64,000 nucleotides of DNA, taken from assembly GCA_014281115.1 (NCBI GenBank), contig JACONQ010000008.1, positions 992,001-1,056,000 on the forward strand, in the 5' to 3' direction. Every line of letters begins with the position of its first letter. Within the stretch, counting starts at the first letter, position 1. Below the pieces are notes generated by a model that was not told the DNA's origin, did no database searches, and saw only the letters and a list, made by a program, of their open reading frames with translations. Shown in pieces: positions 24,995 through 34,319 of this stretch. Position numbers and translations under genes: made by a program. Origin of the DNA: Laburnicola sp. R22_1 (Eukaryota > Ascomycota > Dothideomycetes > Pleosporales > Didymosphaeriaceae).

Positions 24995-25081
24995 CTCTCC
25001 CTCGGGGAATCGAACCCCGGTCTCCCGCGCTTGTTCACTTGCGTTGACAAGCGGAAATCATGACCACTAGACCAAGGAAGA
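24995..25081 (-). tRNA. tRNA-Asp: tRNA-Asp (GUC) with 15-nt intron
   Basis: On the minus strand the acceptor arm TCTTCCT pairs with AGGGAGA over 7 bp, with one G-U. The D arm has GTC/GAT, the anticodon stem TCCGC pairs with GCGGG, and the T arm CGGGG-TTCGATT-CCCCG is perfect. The anticodon GTC is at 25046-25048 and the discriminator base is G, as required for Asp. Removing the 15-nt insert at 25030-25044, directly 3' of position 37, leaves a normal 72-nt tRNA. Introns at this site are the standard place for nuclear tRNA introns. Confidence 0.93.
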
Positions 25082-25712
25082 TGTTTGGAACCATATTCTT
25101 CTAATTGATGATGAATTTTCAAAGTAAAAAATTAATATAATGGATAACATTTATGAGGGCACAGGAAGGCGCTGATGACGGCCTGATTACGTTTGTGCGA
25201 GAAACGGAAATGACTGATGACTGGTCGCGCCGGCTAAGACATGTGCTACGGTCAATCAGCATTCAACAATAGCCAAGCAAAACCACTCTCCATAACAATG
25301 CACACAGTAGCTTTGTTCGAGACATCGACATGTAGCAGAGATGCGGCACCTGGCCTTCAAAGCATATATTCCAAGGTGCACAACAGTTACAAACATCAGA
25401 AGACCTGTCTGCTCTAGATATAATGTATCGCCACATTCGAGCCGCTAATTCAGATTACATCCTTAGCGGTAGATACCGGACGAAGAGTTCTTTCTCCACG
25501 CTCATCCCGTTGACAGTGAAGCCCCGGTGCTTTGCGGACAGTTCCACGCATCAGGAACTGTTCTCAGCGAGCGCGTTGGTTGAAGAGGCTGCTCGACCGC
25601 TGCAAAGGAAACTTTTGTCGGGGTGCTTAGTCATTCGCGCTAGCCTCGACCCGCAGCACCCGACCTTCGAGTTCTGTCGCACCTCTTTCCTTCCCTCTAC
25701 TTAAAACCCACC
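25082..25712. other. intergenic, promoter of Rab escort gene
   Basis: The region ends with CTACTTAAAACCCACC directly before the start codon. There are no other recognisable features. Confidence 0.4.
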
Positions 25713-27864
25713 ATGGACTCTCTTGACAATACTGCGTGGGACGTCCTCATCGTAGGCACTGGCCTGCAACAGTCTCTGCTCGCTCTGTATGTCTCACCTG
25801 TCACCACAAGCTGTTTCGCAATCTGACTGACGCAGCACCTGAAAGAGCACTGTCGCGCTCAGGCAAGAAAATCCTCCACGTTGACGAGAACCCATACTAT
25901 GGCGGCGCCGAAGCTGTCTTCAACTTACAGGAAGCTGAAGATTGGGTGAAGAAGACGAATGGAGGTCAGTATATTTCGTGTTAGCAACGCGTCGGCTTCT
26001 CTAACATGTCGAAAGGCTCTTTCGGTGCTGCCTTTGCCAAGGCTTCGATCCACAAGCCAGAGCTCTCTGACTCCGACTCTACCCCGCCGTGGCTCCGCCC
26101 GGGGAGAACTTACAATGTGGCACTTGGTCCTGAAATCATATACTCTCGCTCGGCGTTCATGCAATATCTGATCAAGTCGCAAGCAGCCCATCAGGTTGAG
26201 TTCGTTCCTGTTGGAAGCTGGTGGGTGTATTCTCCGGAAGTGGCGAGCGGATCCGTCTCCACCAAGGCTGCAACTAAAGGGAGCCTTGCGAAGGTCCCAA
26301 GTAAACGAGAGGATCTATTCAACAACGATAGTCTCGGGTTTCCGGCCAAGCGAAAGCTGGTGAAAGTCCTCCGCTTCATCCTTGATCACGAAAAGGAAGA
26401 TGAGAGGGCCAAGTGGGAAGAGTATCGCAATATACCCTTCTTTGCTTTCCTATCGGCCGTTTTCAAGACTCCTGCCGATCTGCTGGCGCCAATCTTCGCA
26501 CTCCTTATGTCTAGTAGGAGCCCAGAAGACATAACTACAGAGTATGCCCTACCACGCCTAGCTAGACACATGCGGTCTTTCGGTGCATTCGGCGGCTTCA
26601 GCGCCATCATCCCCAAATACGGTGGTCTGGAGGAGATCAGCCAGGTTGCCTGCCGCGCATGTGCTGTCGGAGGCGGCGTCTATGCCCTCGGGACAGGTCC
26701 GTCTACTTCCGATGGCGCTGTGTCAGTAGTACAAGTTGCTGTCGAGAGTCCACCCGAGCTTGAGGAGAAGTCAGCTGGTGAAGTGCAGACAGCTGCCGAA
26801 GGTCAACTTATTCCTGAGCCACAGACCACTGTCGCAGACATGTCACCCCGAAAGGAAGAGCCAGGTCTCCCTTCAACATCTGCTGCCGAGAAGAAGTCCA
26901 TCGATGAAAAACAAGAGGCTCTCGATGAGAAACCAGACGAAGGGCAGCCCTCCAAAGACGAGCATTTTGGCCAAGGTCCCGCTCTTATTGACGACCCACC
27001 AACTAGCGAAGCGTCCATGCCTGCCGAGCAGCAGGCAGAGGTCAAGAGACAAGAATTCGTGTCTCATGCTAAGCTTCATCTGCAAAGTGGCGAGGCCGTT
27101 ACAGCACAATGGATTGTATGCGAAACTTCTGCACCTTACGCAGAAGAGTCTGTTTGCAAGTCCATCACTATCGTATCCTCTCCGCTACAGACCCTGTTCC
27201 CCCAAATCGACGACAAGACGGCCCTACCAGCTTCCGCTGTTCTTGTATTTCCCACTGGTTCGCTGTCCCTATCAGACCGGCCGAACCACCAGCAGAACCT
27301 GCCTCCGGTTCATATCCAAGCTCATTCTGCCGATTCTGGGGAATGTCCCACTGGTCAGAGTAAGTCCATTCTTGTTTCCGCTGCCTACGCCATTATGATG
27401 ATTGATTTTTGAATACTTATCTACATTGTCCGAACTCCATTGACGATAGATATCCTCTGACAACCTGATACTGGCTACTCGTCATGCTTATGATTGCTTC
27501 TTCTTTGAGCCTACAGTCGCTGACTACTCTAGGTGTTCTTTATGCGTCTACTACCCTAAGCGGCGACGATGGCTTTCAACTCCTCAAACAAGCAATGTCC
27601 AGTTTCTTGACTAGCGTCGATGTCTCACCTTCCCCGATCGTACTGTGGTCCATGCAGTACGAACAGCGCTCTGCACCCACTACTCGGCCATTGTCACTGT
27701 CACACGGCGCAAGTGCTCACGTCCTCACATTTTCCCCTGTGAAGTTGGACTTAGCTGTCGATGATACTATACTTGACCGTGTGCGAGAGATATGGGAGCA
27801 GGTCACGGACGAGGATCCTGCAGATTTCTTGGCATTCGAAGCCAGGGAAGCACCCGTGGGATAA
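25713..27864 (+). CDS. MRS6: Rab escort protein (Rab geranylgeranyltransferase component A)
   Basis: Four exons: 25713-25786, 25846-25964, 26016-27359 and 27533-27864; phases agree; 622 aa. The N-terminal FAD-like GDI fold is plain: WDVLIVGTGLQQSLLALALS, then SGKKILHVDENPYYGGAEAV, then GRTYNVALGPEIIYSRSAFM and the block FGAFGGFSAIIPKYGGLEEI. A long acidic, Pro/Ser/Glu-rich insert (about residues 310-400) separates the two halves, followed by the C-terminal block SVLYASTTLSGDDGFQLL and VLWSMQYEQRS. GDI/REP proteins bind GDP-Rab; the long insert and length favour REP (Mrs6) over GDI (about 450 aa). It presents Rab GTPases to geranylgeranyltransferase II. The last intron is 173 nt, longer than the others; the acceptor CTCTAG at 27532 was chosen because it restores the frame and the family sequence. 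Confidence 0.88.
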
Positions 27865-28477
27865 ATAAGGGAATCAATGCTCTACACGGGCACACGGGGG
27901 AAACGATGCTAATAATAGACCATGTTTTGTTTCAATGATACCCTAGATAGTAATGCAAACCTTCATAACATCTTTCTGTGGACACTGAATACTGCAGTGA
28001 CTTCTATTTCTATTGCTGAGCATGTAGGTAGTAAGCGAACAATCTTTGACCTCGGTGTGTCAGGATGAGGGTTTAGGACCAGTCCGGGGGTTCAATTTCT
28101 CTTGCATCCCTACTATAAGTTAATCAGCTACCTGCTTTGGTTAGGTGTAGCAGTGCTATCAGACGCAAACCCGAGGTCTTGACTGCCTACATATTGGAAA
28201 AGCATGTGACAGGGAGCGGTTCTCAATTTATAGAAGTCAAATCCGACTAACAAGCAGTGCCTGAACGTATGTATAAAGTTTTGCTTTTCAACCTCAATAT
28301 TAAGTCTCAGTTCCATCTTTGTTTCTACATGGCTAATCAAGTTCAACACCATTTCTAGCTCACTACGCGCCCGAATTTCTGAATCACCACGTCAGAGGCT
28401 GTTCTTCACGCTTACCTCCTAAACAAGCCGACCGCACGCAGTCTTGATACCTCAACGGAAGCGCACACGTATAAGCC
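27865..28477. other. intergenic
   Basis: Between two genes on the plus strand; nothing recognised. Confidence 0.4.
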
Positions 28478-29200
28478 ATGGACATCGCAGCTATCCTTCA
28501 CGCCCTCACAATCGTTCACGCGGGGTACTTGGCTCAGCTGAATCTCCGCCAACCCAGCAGCAAAATTGTCACTACGCAATACGAATCATGGGTAATGTGG
28601 TTCGTCGCCTCGCCCGTTGCCACAGCTTTCGGACGAAGTTTAAAGCTCTGCGTTGCTGTGCACCACGCGATCATCTCATTGACCCATTTCAACACACCCC
28701 CCAACAGCAACACGGCGCTGCAAAGCACATGTCCAACACCTGATTATCTGGATCCAAATTTATTTACCTGGTCGGAGTACAGCATACCATCGTTGATCTT
28801 GTTGTACGTGGGGAGCTACATCCGTTTCCAAGCATACGCCCAACTCGGTGCGAACTTCACGTATCGCCTTTCGAAACCGGACCAGCTTGTCACTTCTGGA
28901 GTCTATACGCATGTGCGGCATCCGTCGTACACGGGTCTCATCCTCGTGTTTCTGGCTGAACACTCGCTGTTTTTCCGTCAAAGGGGGCTTACGAACTGCT
29001 GGGCGCATTTGGTGGGTGAGAAGCTGGTTACAGATGCGAGAGTGGCGTATTTGGTGCCTGTGGTTGGGTTTACGTGTGTGTTTTGGTTGTTCATGATGAG
29101 AAGAGTGCAGGAGGAGGAAGTGATGATGGAGAAAGAGTTTGGGCAGAAGTGGAGGGAGTATCGTGCGAGGACGAAGAAATTTGTGCCGTTTGTGTATTGA
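28478..29200 (+). CDS. ICMT-family membrane methyltransferase
   Basis: One uninterrupted exon; 240 aa. Hydrophobic segments lie near residues 40-65, 105-120, 165-180 and 190-205. The signature THVRHPSYTG (about residues 144-153) and the C-terminal motif RVQEEEVMMEKEFGQKWREY are the S-adenosylmethionine-binding and substrate blocks of the isoprenylcysteine carboxyl methyltransferase/PEMT-like family. The length matches Ste14 (about 240 aa). True Ste14 orthologues have RHPSYFGFF, so this divergent member may act on prenylated proteins or on another substrate. Location: ER membrane, by family. It sits between the Rab escort and acyl-protein thioesterase genes. Confidence 0.8.
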   Translation: MDIAAILHALTIVHAGYLAQLNLRQPSSKIVTTQYESWVMWFVASPVATAFGRSLKLCVAVHHAIISLTHFNTPPNSNTALQSTCPTPDYLDPNLFTWSEYSIPSLILLYVGSYIRFQAYAQLGANFTYRLSKPDQLVTSGVYTHVRHPSYTGLILVFLAEHSLFFRQRGLTNCWAHLVGEKLVTDARVAYLVPVVGFTCVFWLFMMRRVQEEEVMMEKEFGQKWREYRARTKKFVPFVY

Positions 29201-29474
29201 TGCCGTTGGGGTTGCTGTCACTCGAGATGGGAAAGAGGAATGGGGCCATGCCTACATGGTTGCGCAGTCTTTTTTGATCAATCGACTTGTATGTGCTGAT
29301 GTTGGTAGAGAAGGCCATGGTATACTTCGCGACACGGTGCAAGGCGATGGACTATTCGTGAAAATAAAACCCTTTAACACAAACTTGTATCGCAATCATT
29401 GAAGGATGTTGCACCCCGAGTCATTTGAGAGACAACGTCAGACATGGTAGGTGTGAGCGCATCATGGCGAATAT

Positions 29475-30116
29475 TCAGTATTCAATCTCATCCAAACCTT
29501 TCGTATCCTTCATTTCTTCCCAAGCCCCAAGACGCATAGTAATCAAGTCCGCAGCCGCAAACTCAGCATCCAATCTCATGCATTCCAGATTATCCACCTT
29601 GTTCAATTCCATGCCTCCCTGTCTGCAGATAACCACCTTGCCCTGTTCCGCAGTGCGGTCCAATATAGCGAAATAGTGACTGTCTAGGTAAGCTTCTTCA
29701 GGCTTGTTCTGAAGCCGCGTTGACACGTTCTTAACTTTTTCCCCGATGAAGGGTGAAGTATATGTGGACGAAACAGGTGGATGGCTACCTTCCGTTGCTT
29801 CGCCGAGTACTTTTTGGGGGGCGTTGGAGTAGTCGTTGGAGATTGGAAGCAAGAAGGGGTCGATTGAGAACTGGCTCCCTTTGTAAGTGTCTTCGAGGAC
29901 TAAATTGCTTTGACGGAGGCTTAGCACAGTTTGCGACTGGTGACTTCGACTTGTCCACGTACGGCGGCAGAAAGTTCCACGAACAGGAAAAGTGAAAAAG
30001 GGGGTTCTGACGACATTTTCGGTTTTACAAGTGGGTATAACGAATGGGAAATTCGCTTCAATTCTACGCGGACATTGAGGACAGTGTTGAGAAGGTGTAG
30101 CCCCTACAATCCCCAT
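29475..30116 (-). CDS. hypothetical protein
   Basis: A 213-codon frame from ATG to TAA. The C-terminal 75 residues (YLDSHYFAILDRTAEQGKVV and onward) have an amphipathic, protein-like composition. The N-terminal part is Cys/Arg/Thr-rich and less convincing. A candidate intron (donor GTACGT near 29963, acceptor ATTTAG near 29905) would remove part of the middle in phase. I do not recognise the family. It is convergent with the ICMT-type gene, 274 bp away. Confidence 0.45.
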   Translation of the reverse strand: MGIVGATPSQHCPQCPRRIEANFPFVIPTCKTENVVRTPFFTFPVRGTFCRRTWTSRSHQSQTVLSLRQSNLVLEDTYKGSQFSIDPFLLPISNDYSNAPQKVLGEATEGSHPPVSSTYTSPFIGEKVKNVSTRLQNKPEEAYLDSHYFAILDRTAEQGKVVICRQGGMELNKVDNLECMRLDAEFAAADLITMRLGAWEEMKDTKGLDEIEY

Positions 30117-30123
30117 GACGTCA
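30116..30123. promoter_or_regulatory. perfect CRE palindrome TGACGTCA
   Basis: Consensus binding site for ATF/CREB-type bZIP factors. It directly abuts and overlaps by one base the start codon of the 29475-30116 frame. Chance occurrence of an 8-mer is possible. Confidence 0.35.
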
Positions 30124-30651
30124 TTGCCGGAGTGGTGTGGAAATGTTGCAACATGTTAGCTGTTGTGTCCTTTTTGTAGGGTGTGGTGCTATGCATTTCT
30201 AAATGTAGAGTTGTTAGTGGTTTCTTTAGGTATAGAGAGCATTTGATAAATGTATTACGACCCTACTATTCGATAGTAGAGGCGAGGATATGGCAGCGCT
30301 GTGTGAAGTCTGTGATCAAGGGGATTACAGTCATGCTGCAAGGAGTCATCACCGTGTTTCGCTACTTTCATCGCGATTGACTGGGACATGAGCATAGTGG
30401 GAGACAAGCAGCCTTGTGGCGGCGACTGTGCCTATGGACTATTAAGGCTCCAAATGCTCGGGGGTGCTAGAGCTCCCGAGGGCACCGCAGGGGAGGAGTC
30501 GGGCGATGATAAATAGAGATGGAAAATCATCTACCTCAAAACATATAATTTGTAAATCTGCTTGGCCGCCTTGACCAGACATGAACTCCACGGTGATATC
30601 TGTTAAACTATGCTTGGTGCCAAACTTGAAAGGCATCTTAGGGTCTGCAGT
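30124..30651. other. intergenic
   Basis: 3' side of the thioesterase gene and upstream side of the hypothetical gene. A minus frame at 30442-30636 (MPFKFGTKHSLTDITVEFM...) lies directly behind the alternative tail exon; it may be 3' UTR or an unrelated small gene. Not called. Confidence 0.35.
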
Positions 30652-30769
30652 CTATGTTTCTGATTCTTTACGATCTCGCTGCTTGAACCAAGCAAGCCAC
30701 CCGATGATGAAAGTGATGAACAATACCAGTATTGTTGTTGTTCCAATAGATGAGATAGAAGATATACTA
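30652..30769 (-). other. candidate alternative last exon: transmembrane tail for the thioesterase
   Basis: Minus-strand coding block ending with TAG at 30652-30654. It encodes a Ser/Ile-rich linker, a hydrophobic stretch TTTILVLFITFIIGWLAWF, and a basic end KQRDRKESET. It can be joined in phase to the thioesterase gene by an intron at 30770-30835 (donor GTATAT, branch CTGAC, acceptor CCTAG, 66 nt), giving ...NLES/SISSI.... It is also in the same frame directly behind the normal UGA stop. Transcript support is unknown. Confidence 0.5.
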
Positions 30770-30777
30770 CTAGGTTG

Positions 30778-31671
30778 TCAGAGCGACGTTGCCGTCTTCT
30801 CCTCGCCGAGGGCCGGAATTTGCTGATTGATATACGATTCCAAGTTGTCGATCTCCTCGTCATCGGCGGAATGGGGGAGGTTCCTAAGGCGCGTCAGCCA
30901 ACATAACTGTCTATTGTAGGCCTTCGTACTTGTATGTCCGGAAATCAACCTTGTAGCCCATCTCCGTAAGCGCCTCAGCGCTCAGCTTCCCGTACCGGTG
31001 TGCGACCACCTGGTCTTTGTCGCCGTGTCCCATGAAGATCGGGGTCGTCTGGTTCGGGCTATTTGCAGGGATCAGGTCCTTGATCTTCTTCTGCAGGAGC
31101 AAGTAGCAGCTCAAGCCGAAGATGCCGCCCAGCTGTTCCTTGTATGCCAGGCCGGAGAGCAACGCCATAGCACCGCCTTGTGAGAAGCCACCGACGATGA
31201 TACGGCTCGCGGGGATGCCCTTGGCGACTTCGGCATCGATCAGGGAGTGGAAGTAGTCGCGCGACCTGAGGATGCCTTCCTCGTCCTCGTCGCGATCTTG
31301 GAGGGTGCTAAGCGACTTGATGTCGTACCATCCAGGCATGTGCATGCCGCCGTTCTGTCATGCCGTCAGATTCTGGGTGCTCTGCTCGGGCCATGTCGCG
31401 TATCGCGCCGTGGCCTGGGATAGACGCACGAGGGTGACGGGGATTCTCGGAGCATTGGGGAAGACGAAGGCGACTTCCTCGAACTTGGATCGTCGTCGCC
31501 AGTTCTCCGCGAGGAAGAGCCTGTGCGTAGTCAGCGTTGAGGCCACTGCCCGCGTCTCGGGCGTCGCTACCAGCCAGTGCCGCTGTCGCCCAGGCCGTGC
31601 GCCACGATAATCGTCGCCGTGTGGCGTTTCAGTGCGGGCACGACTATCGGAGCTAGAATATTGGGCGTCAT
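30778..31671 (-). CDS. acyl-protein thioesterase 1
   Basis: Four exons: 31671-31571, 31520-31430, 31354-30930 and 30883-30778; phases agree; 240 aa, the family length. Blocks in order: TIIVAHGLGDSGTGW, FVFPNAPRIPVTLNGG with GMHMPGWYDI, the nucleophile GGFSQGG (Ser122), the acid GHGDKDQVV (Asp178) and the base LPHSAD (His210), a complete alpha/beta-hydrolase triad. The enzyme removes palmitate from cysteines of proteins such as Ras and G-alpha subunits and is normally a soluble cytosolic protein. Exon 3 must end inside what looks like an open frame (donor GTACGA at 30929) to restore YKNLPHSAD. The start is the ATG at 31671; the frame is open further upstream but without ATG. An alternative membrane-anchored C-terminus is possible (see the block at 30652-30769). 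It is divergent from the DNA glycosylase gene. Confidence 0.92.
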
Positions 31672-31966
31672 GTTTGGCGGCAGCAGAGGTGCAGGAGAAT
31701 GAGGAGGTGCTGTGTATATGCGACTGCCGCCAGCGAGGGGCCGCGTTGATGTCTGACGTGGGGCACTCGTGAGGTCGTCCCTGCGCAAGGGCAGCGGCCC
31801 AAGCTCCAATCATTCACCTCCGCCATCGAACGGTTGCTAGTTCACGCTTATCCTTTGCAACCGTCTGTCGCTTCGTTCGTTCACTCACTCCCTTGGCCTT
31901 CACCATAGCATTGTGCTCCCAATAGCTGCGCCCTGGAAACATCGACTCTGCGTCCGATCCTTTGCT
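31672..31966. promoter_or_regulatory. divergent promoter region, thioesterase / DNA glycosylase
   Basis: 295 bp between divergent start codons. No factor site can be assigned. Confidence 0.5.
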
Positions 31967-33577
31967 ATGGCAAGAGTCACAAGGGGCTCCACACCCAGGG
32001 AGCAGGCCGCTAGGGCACCCTCGGTCCCCACCCAAGAGCCTCTCCAACTCTCCAGCCCGCCTGCTACTCCAGAGAAGCTACCCAAGAAGGCAGCGTCTAC
32101 GCACAAGAAAGCACCTACTACCAAGGCCTTTCCTGCCACGCCAAAGAGCACGCGAAAACGACAGCGCGCAGCTATCAAAGATGAGGACGACATGAATGAG
32201 CTTCCGCATAACCTGGGCAAGATCCCAGATCTCAGATATATCGAAGCAAAGATTGAAAACGGCACACCAACTAAGAAGGCAAGAAGGACTCGCAACGCGA
32301 GCACGACGGCCACACCCAAGCAGGAGGGCGTTGAAGACCTAGTCGCCAAAGCCGCAACCGCCACGGAATCTTCTCCGAAAAAGTCGAAGAAGAACGACTA
32401 CGGTCTGACTCCTGGCACGACTCCGTATCCCAATTGGCCACACCCAACTCCTGAGGAGTGTGAAGAAGTGAATCGTCTTCTGTCTAGCGTTCATGGCGAA
32501 GTCAAAGCTCCAAAGATTGTTCCTCCTCCGTCACTAAATGTTTCCGGTTGTGGAGAAGTGCCTTCGGTTCTAGATGCCCTGATTCGTACTCGCCTTTCTG
32601 CTGCGACATCCGGCACAAACTCATCGCGCGCGTTTGCCGGACTTGTGCAGCACTTTGGTATCCTCCAGGAAGGCGTTGGTAAAGGCAGCGTTGACTGGAA
32701 CAAAGTTCGTCTAGCTGATACCAAAGACGTCTTTGAGTCAATCAAGAGCGGCGGGTTGGCGGACGTCAAGAGCAAGGACATCAAGAAGATTTTGCAGATG
32801 GTGTGGGAAGAGAACCAGGCTAGGCGAGAACAGCTTATTGCATCAGGTGCTGCTCCTGGATCTTCAAATGAAGCCCCCGACGAGAAGAACGCTGAGATAG
32901 CGAAAGCAGATGATAACGTCATCTCTCTCGACCATCTTCATCTCCTCTCAACGGATGACGCCTTCGAAGAGCTCACTAAATACCCTGGCATCGGACCGAA
33001 GACGGCTTCTTGCGTGCTTCTGTTCTGCTTGCAGCGGCCGTCGTTCGCCGTAGACACCCACGTATTCCGCCTCTGTACGTGGCTCGGTTGGGTCCCGCCA
33101 CCTGGTGACCCAGCTCTGCTCGCGCCAGGAGCGAATGGAAAGCCCGGACGACCGAACCGCAACTCAACATACGCGCACTGCGAAGTACGGATCCCAGATC
33201 ATCTCAAGTACCCGTTGCATCAGCTCTTCATCAAACATGGTAAAACATGTCCTCGGTGCCGAGCTATCACTGGCGAGAACAGTGAGGGTTGGGATCAAGG
33301 TTGCGTCATCGATCATTTAGTCCAGAGAACCGGTGTCAGGAAGGGTGCAAACGCGAGTCCAGCTAAGGGTGCAAATGGTCTCAAAGCGAAGCCCAAGGCG
33401 AAGAATAAGAAGAAGGACGAGGAATACGACAGCGATCCGGAAAGCAGTGACCTTACCGATCTCGACAGCGACGTCGAGCCCGAGGAGCCCGAGGAGCCCG
33501 AGATGATTGATGGCTCCACTGACATAGAGAATGAAGACGATATCGAGCCAGCCAATCGCCCTTCCGTGTCGGAGTAA
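31967..33577 (+). CDS. HhH-GPD base-excision DNA glycosylase (endonuclease III-like)
   Basis: A single 536-aa exon starting MARVTRGSTPREQ. The first 140 residues are basic and disordered (many KK/RK patches, likely nuclear localisation). The HhH-GPD domain follows: SVLDALIRTRLSAATSGTNS, the hairpin motif YPGIGPKTASCVLLF with the lysine used by bifunctional glycosylases, and the catalytic aspartate in FAVDTHVFRL. A C-terminal HGKTCPRCRAITG has only two close cysteines, so the 4Fe-4S loop of endonuclease III (four Cys) seems absent. The tail is acidic. Role: removal of damaged bases from DNA in the nucleus. This long fungal form with an extended N-terminus is distinct from Ntg1/Ntg2; the exact damage spectrum is unknown. 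Confidence 0.87.
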   Translation: MARVTRGSTPREQAARAPSVPTQEPLQLSSPPATPEKLPKKAASTHKKAPTTKAFPATPKSTRKRQRAAIKDEDDMNELPHNLGKIPDLRYIEAKIENGTPTKKARRTRNASTTATPKQEGVEDLVAKAATATESSPKKSKKNDYGLTPGTTPYPNWPHPTPEECEEVNRLLSSVHGEVKAPKIVPPPSLNVSGCGEVPSVLDALIRTRLSAATSGTNSSRAFAGLVQHFGILQEGVGKGSVDWNKVRLADTKDVFESIKSGGLADVKSKDIKKILQMVWEENQARREQLIASGAAPGSSNEAPDEKNAEIAKADDNVISLDHLHLLSTDDAFEELTKYPGIGPKTASCVLLFCLQRPSFAVDTHVFRLCTWLGWVPPPGDPALLAPGANGKPGRPNRNSTYAHCEVRIPDHLKYPLHQLFIKHGKTCPRCRAITGENSEGWDQGCVIDHLVQRTGVRKGANASPAKGANGLKAKPKAKNKKKDEEYDSDPESSDLTDLDSDVEPEEPEEPEMIDGSTDIENEDDIEPANRPSVSE

Positions 33578-34319
33578 GATTTGAGAACGGTCTATAGGAG
33601 GAGGAGCACCCAGTGGTCATATATTGAATGTACGATACTACTTTTCTGTTTTTAGTCGCGCGTTTCATGTATGACGGTTGCAACACGTTTAGTGTTTAGA
33701 GCCTTGGACTGGCCTGCGGTTGGCTTGCAGGAATTTCTCGGACTTGGTCAAATCAATTCAGAACGATGGTACTGTGCATATCAACTTCAGACTCAACATC
33801 TTTCTCTGTATTCACCACAGTCTTGTTCTCAACTTCTTTTGTCTTGGGTTTGTAATGTCATGTTTTTCTAACATATCTACAGTGTGGGGCCACCGTTTTA
33901 GAAGGTGGAGTTGACGTTGTATCGGCAGAAGGGACTTGTACCGGCAATCTAAAGCCCTGTCCGCCAAGACCGTGAAAGCAACAACACAAAGCTTCGTTCG
34001 ACGTCAGAACACTTTGTGTCATACGGCTGTGCGATCCCAAAAGGTACTGTTTTCATCATTCGAGGAACATTTATATTACCGTTGCATATTCGTCCTACCT
34101 CTGATGTATCCTGCACCAATCAAATTTCTCATATTAGATATCTGATAACAACCCCGGCTATAGTAACCCCGCATTACATGAAATCCGACCAAGGCGGCGC
34201 TGGAGGCAGATCAAGCAATCAAAAACATGATACGCATGCATGGTACCCGACTGATATAGTCTCTTGTCTGCGTTGTTCGAGTTTGATCGTTGAATTTTCG
34301 AACACAGGATCCAGTCACC
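33578..34319. other. intergenic
   Basis: 742 bp with no recognisable gene; it contains the promoter of the secreted DUF1996 gene. Confidence 0.4.

Noticed and set aside
30442..30636. Small minus frame MPFKFGTKHSLTDITVEFM...
   Set aside because: Protein-like start but no recognisable family and no room for a promoter behind the thioesterase tail; could be 3' UTR, so only noted.
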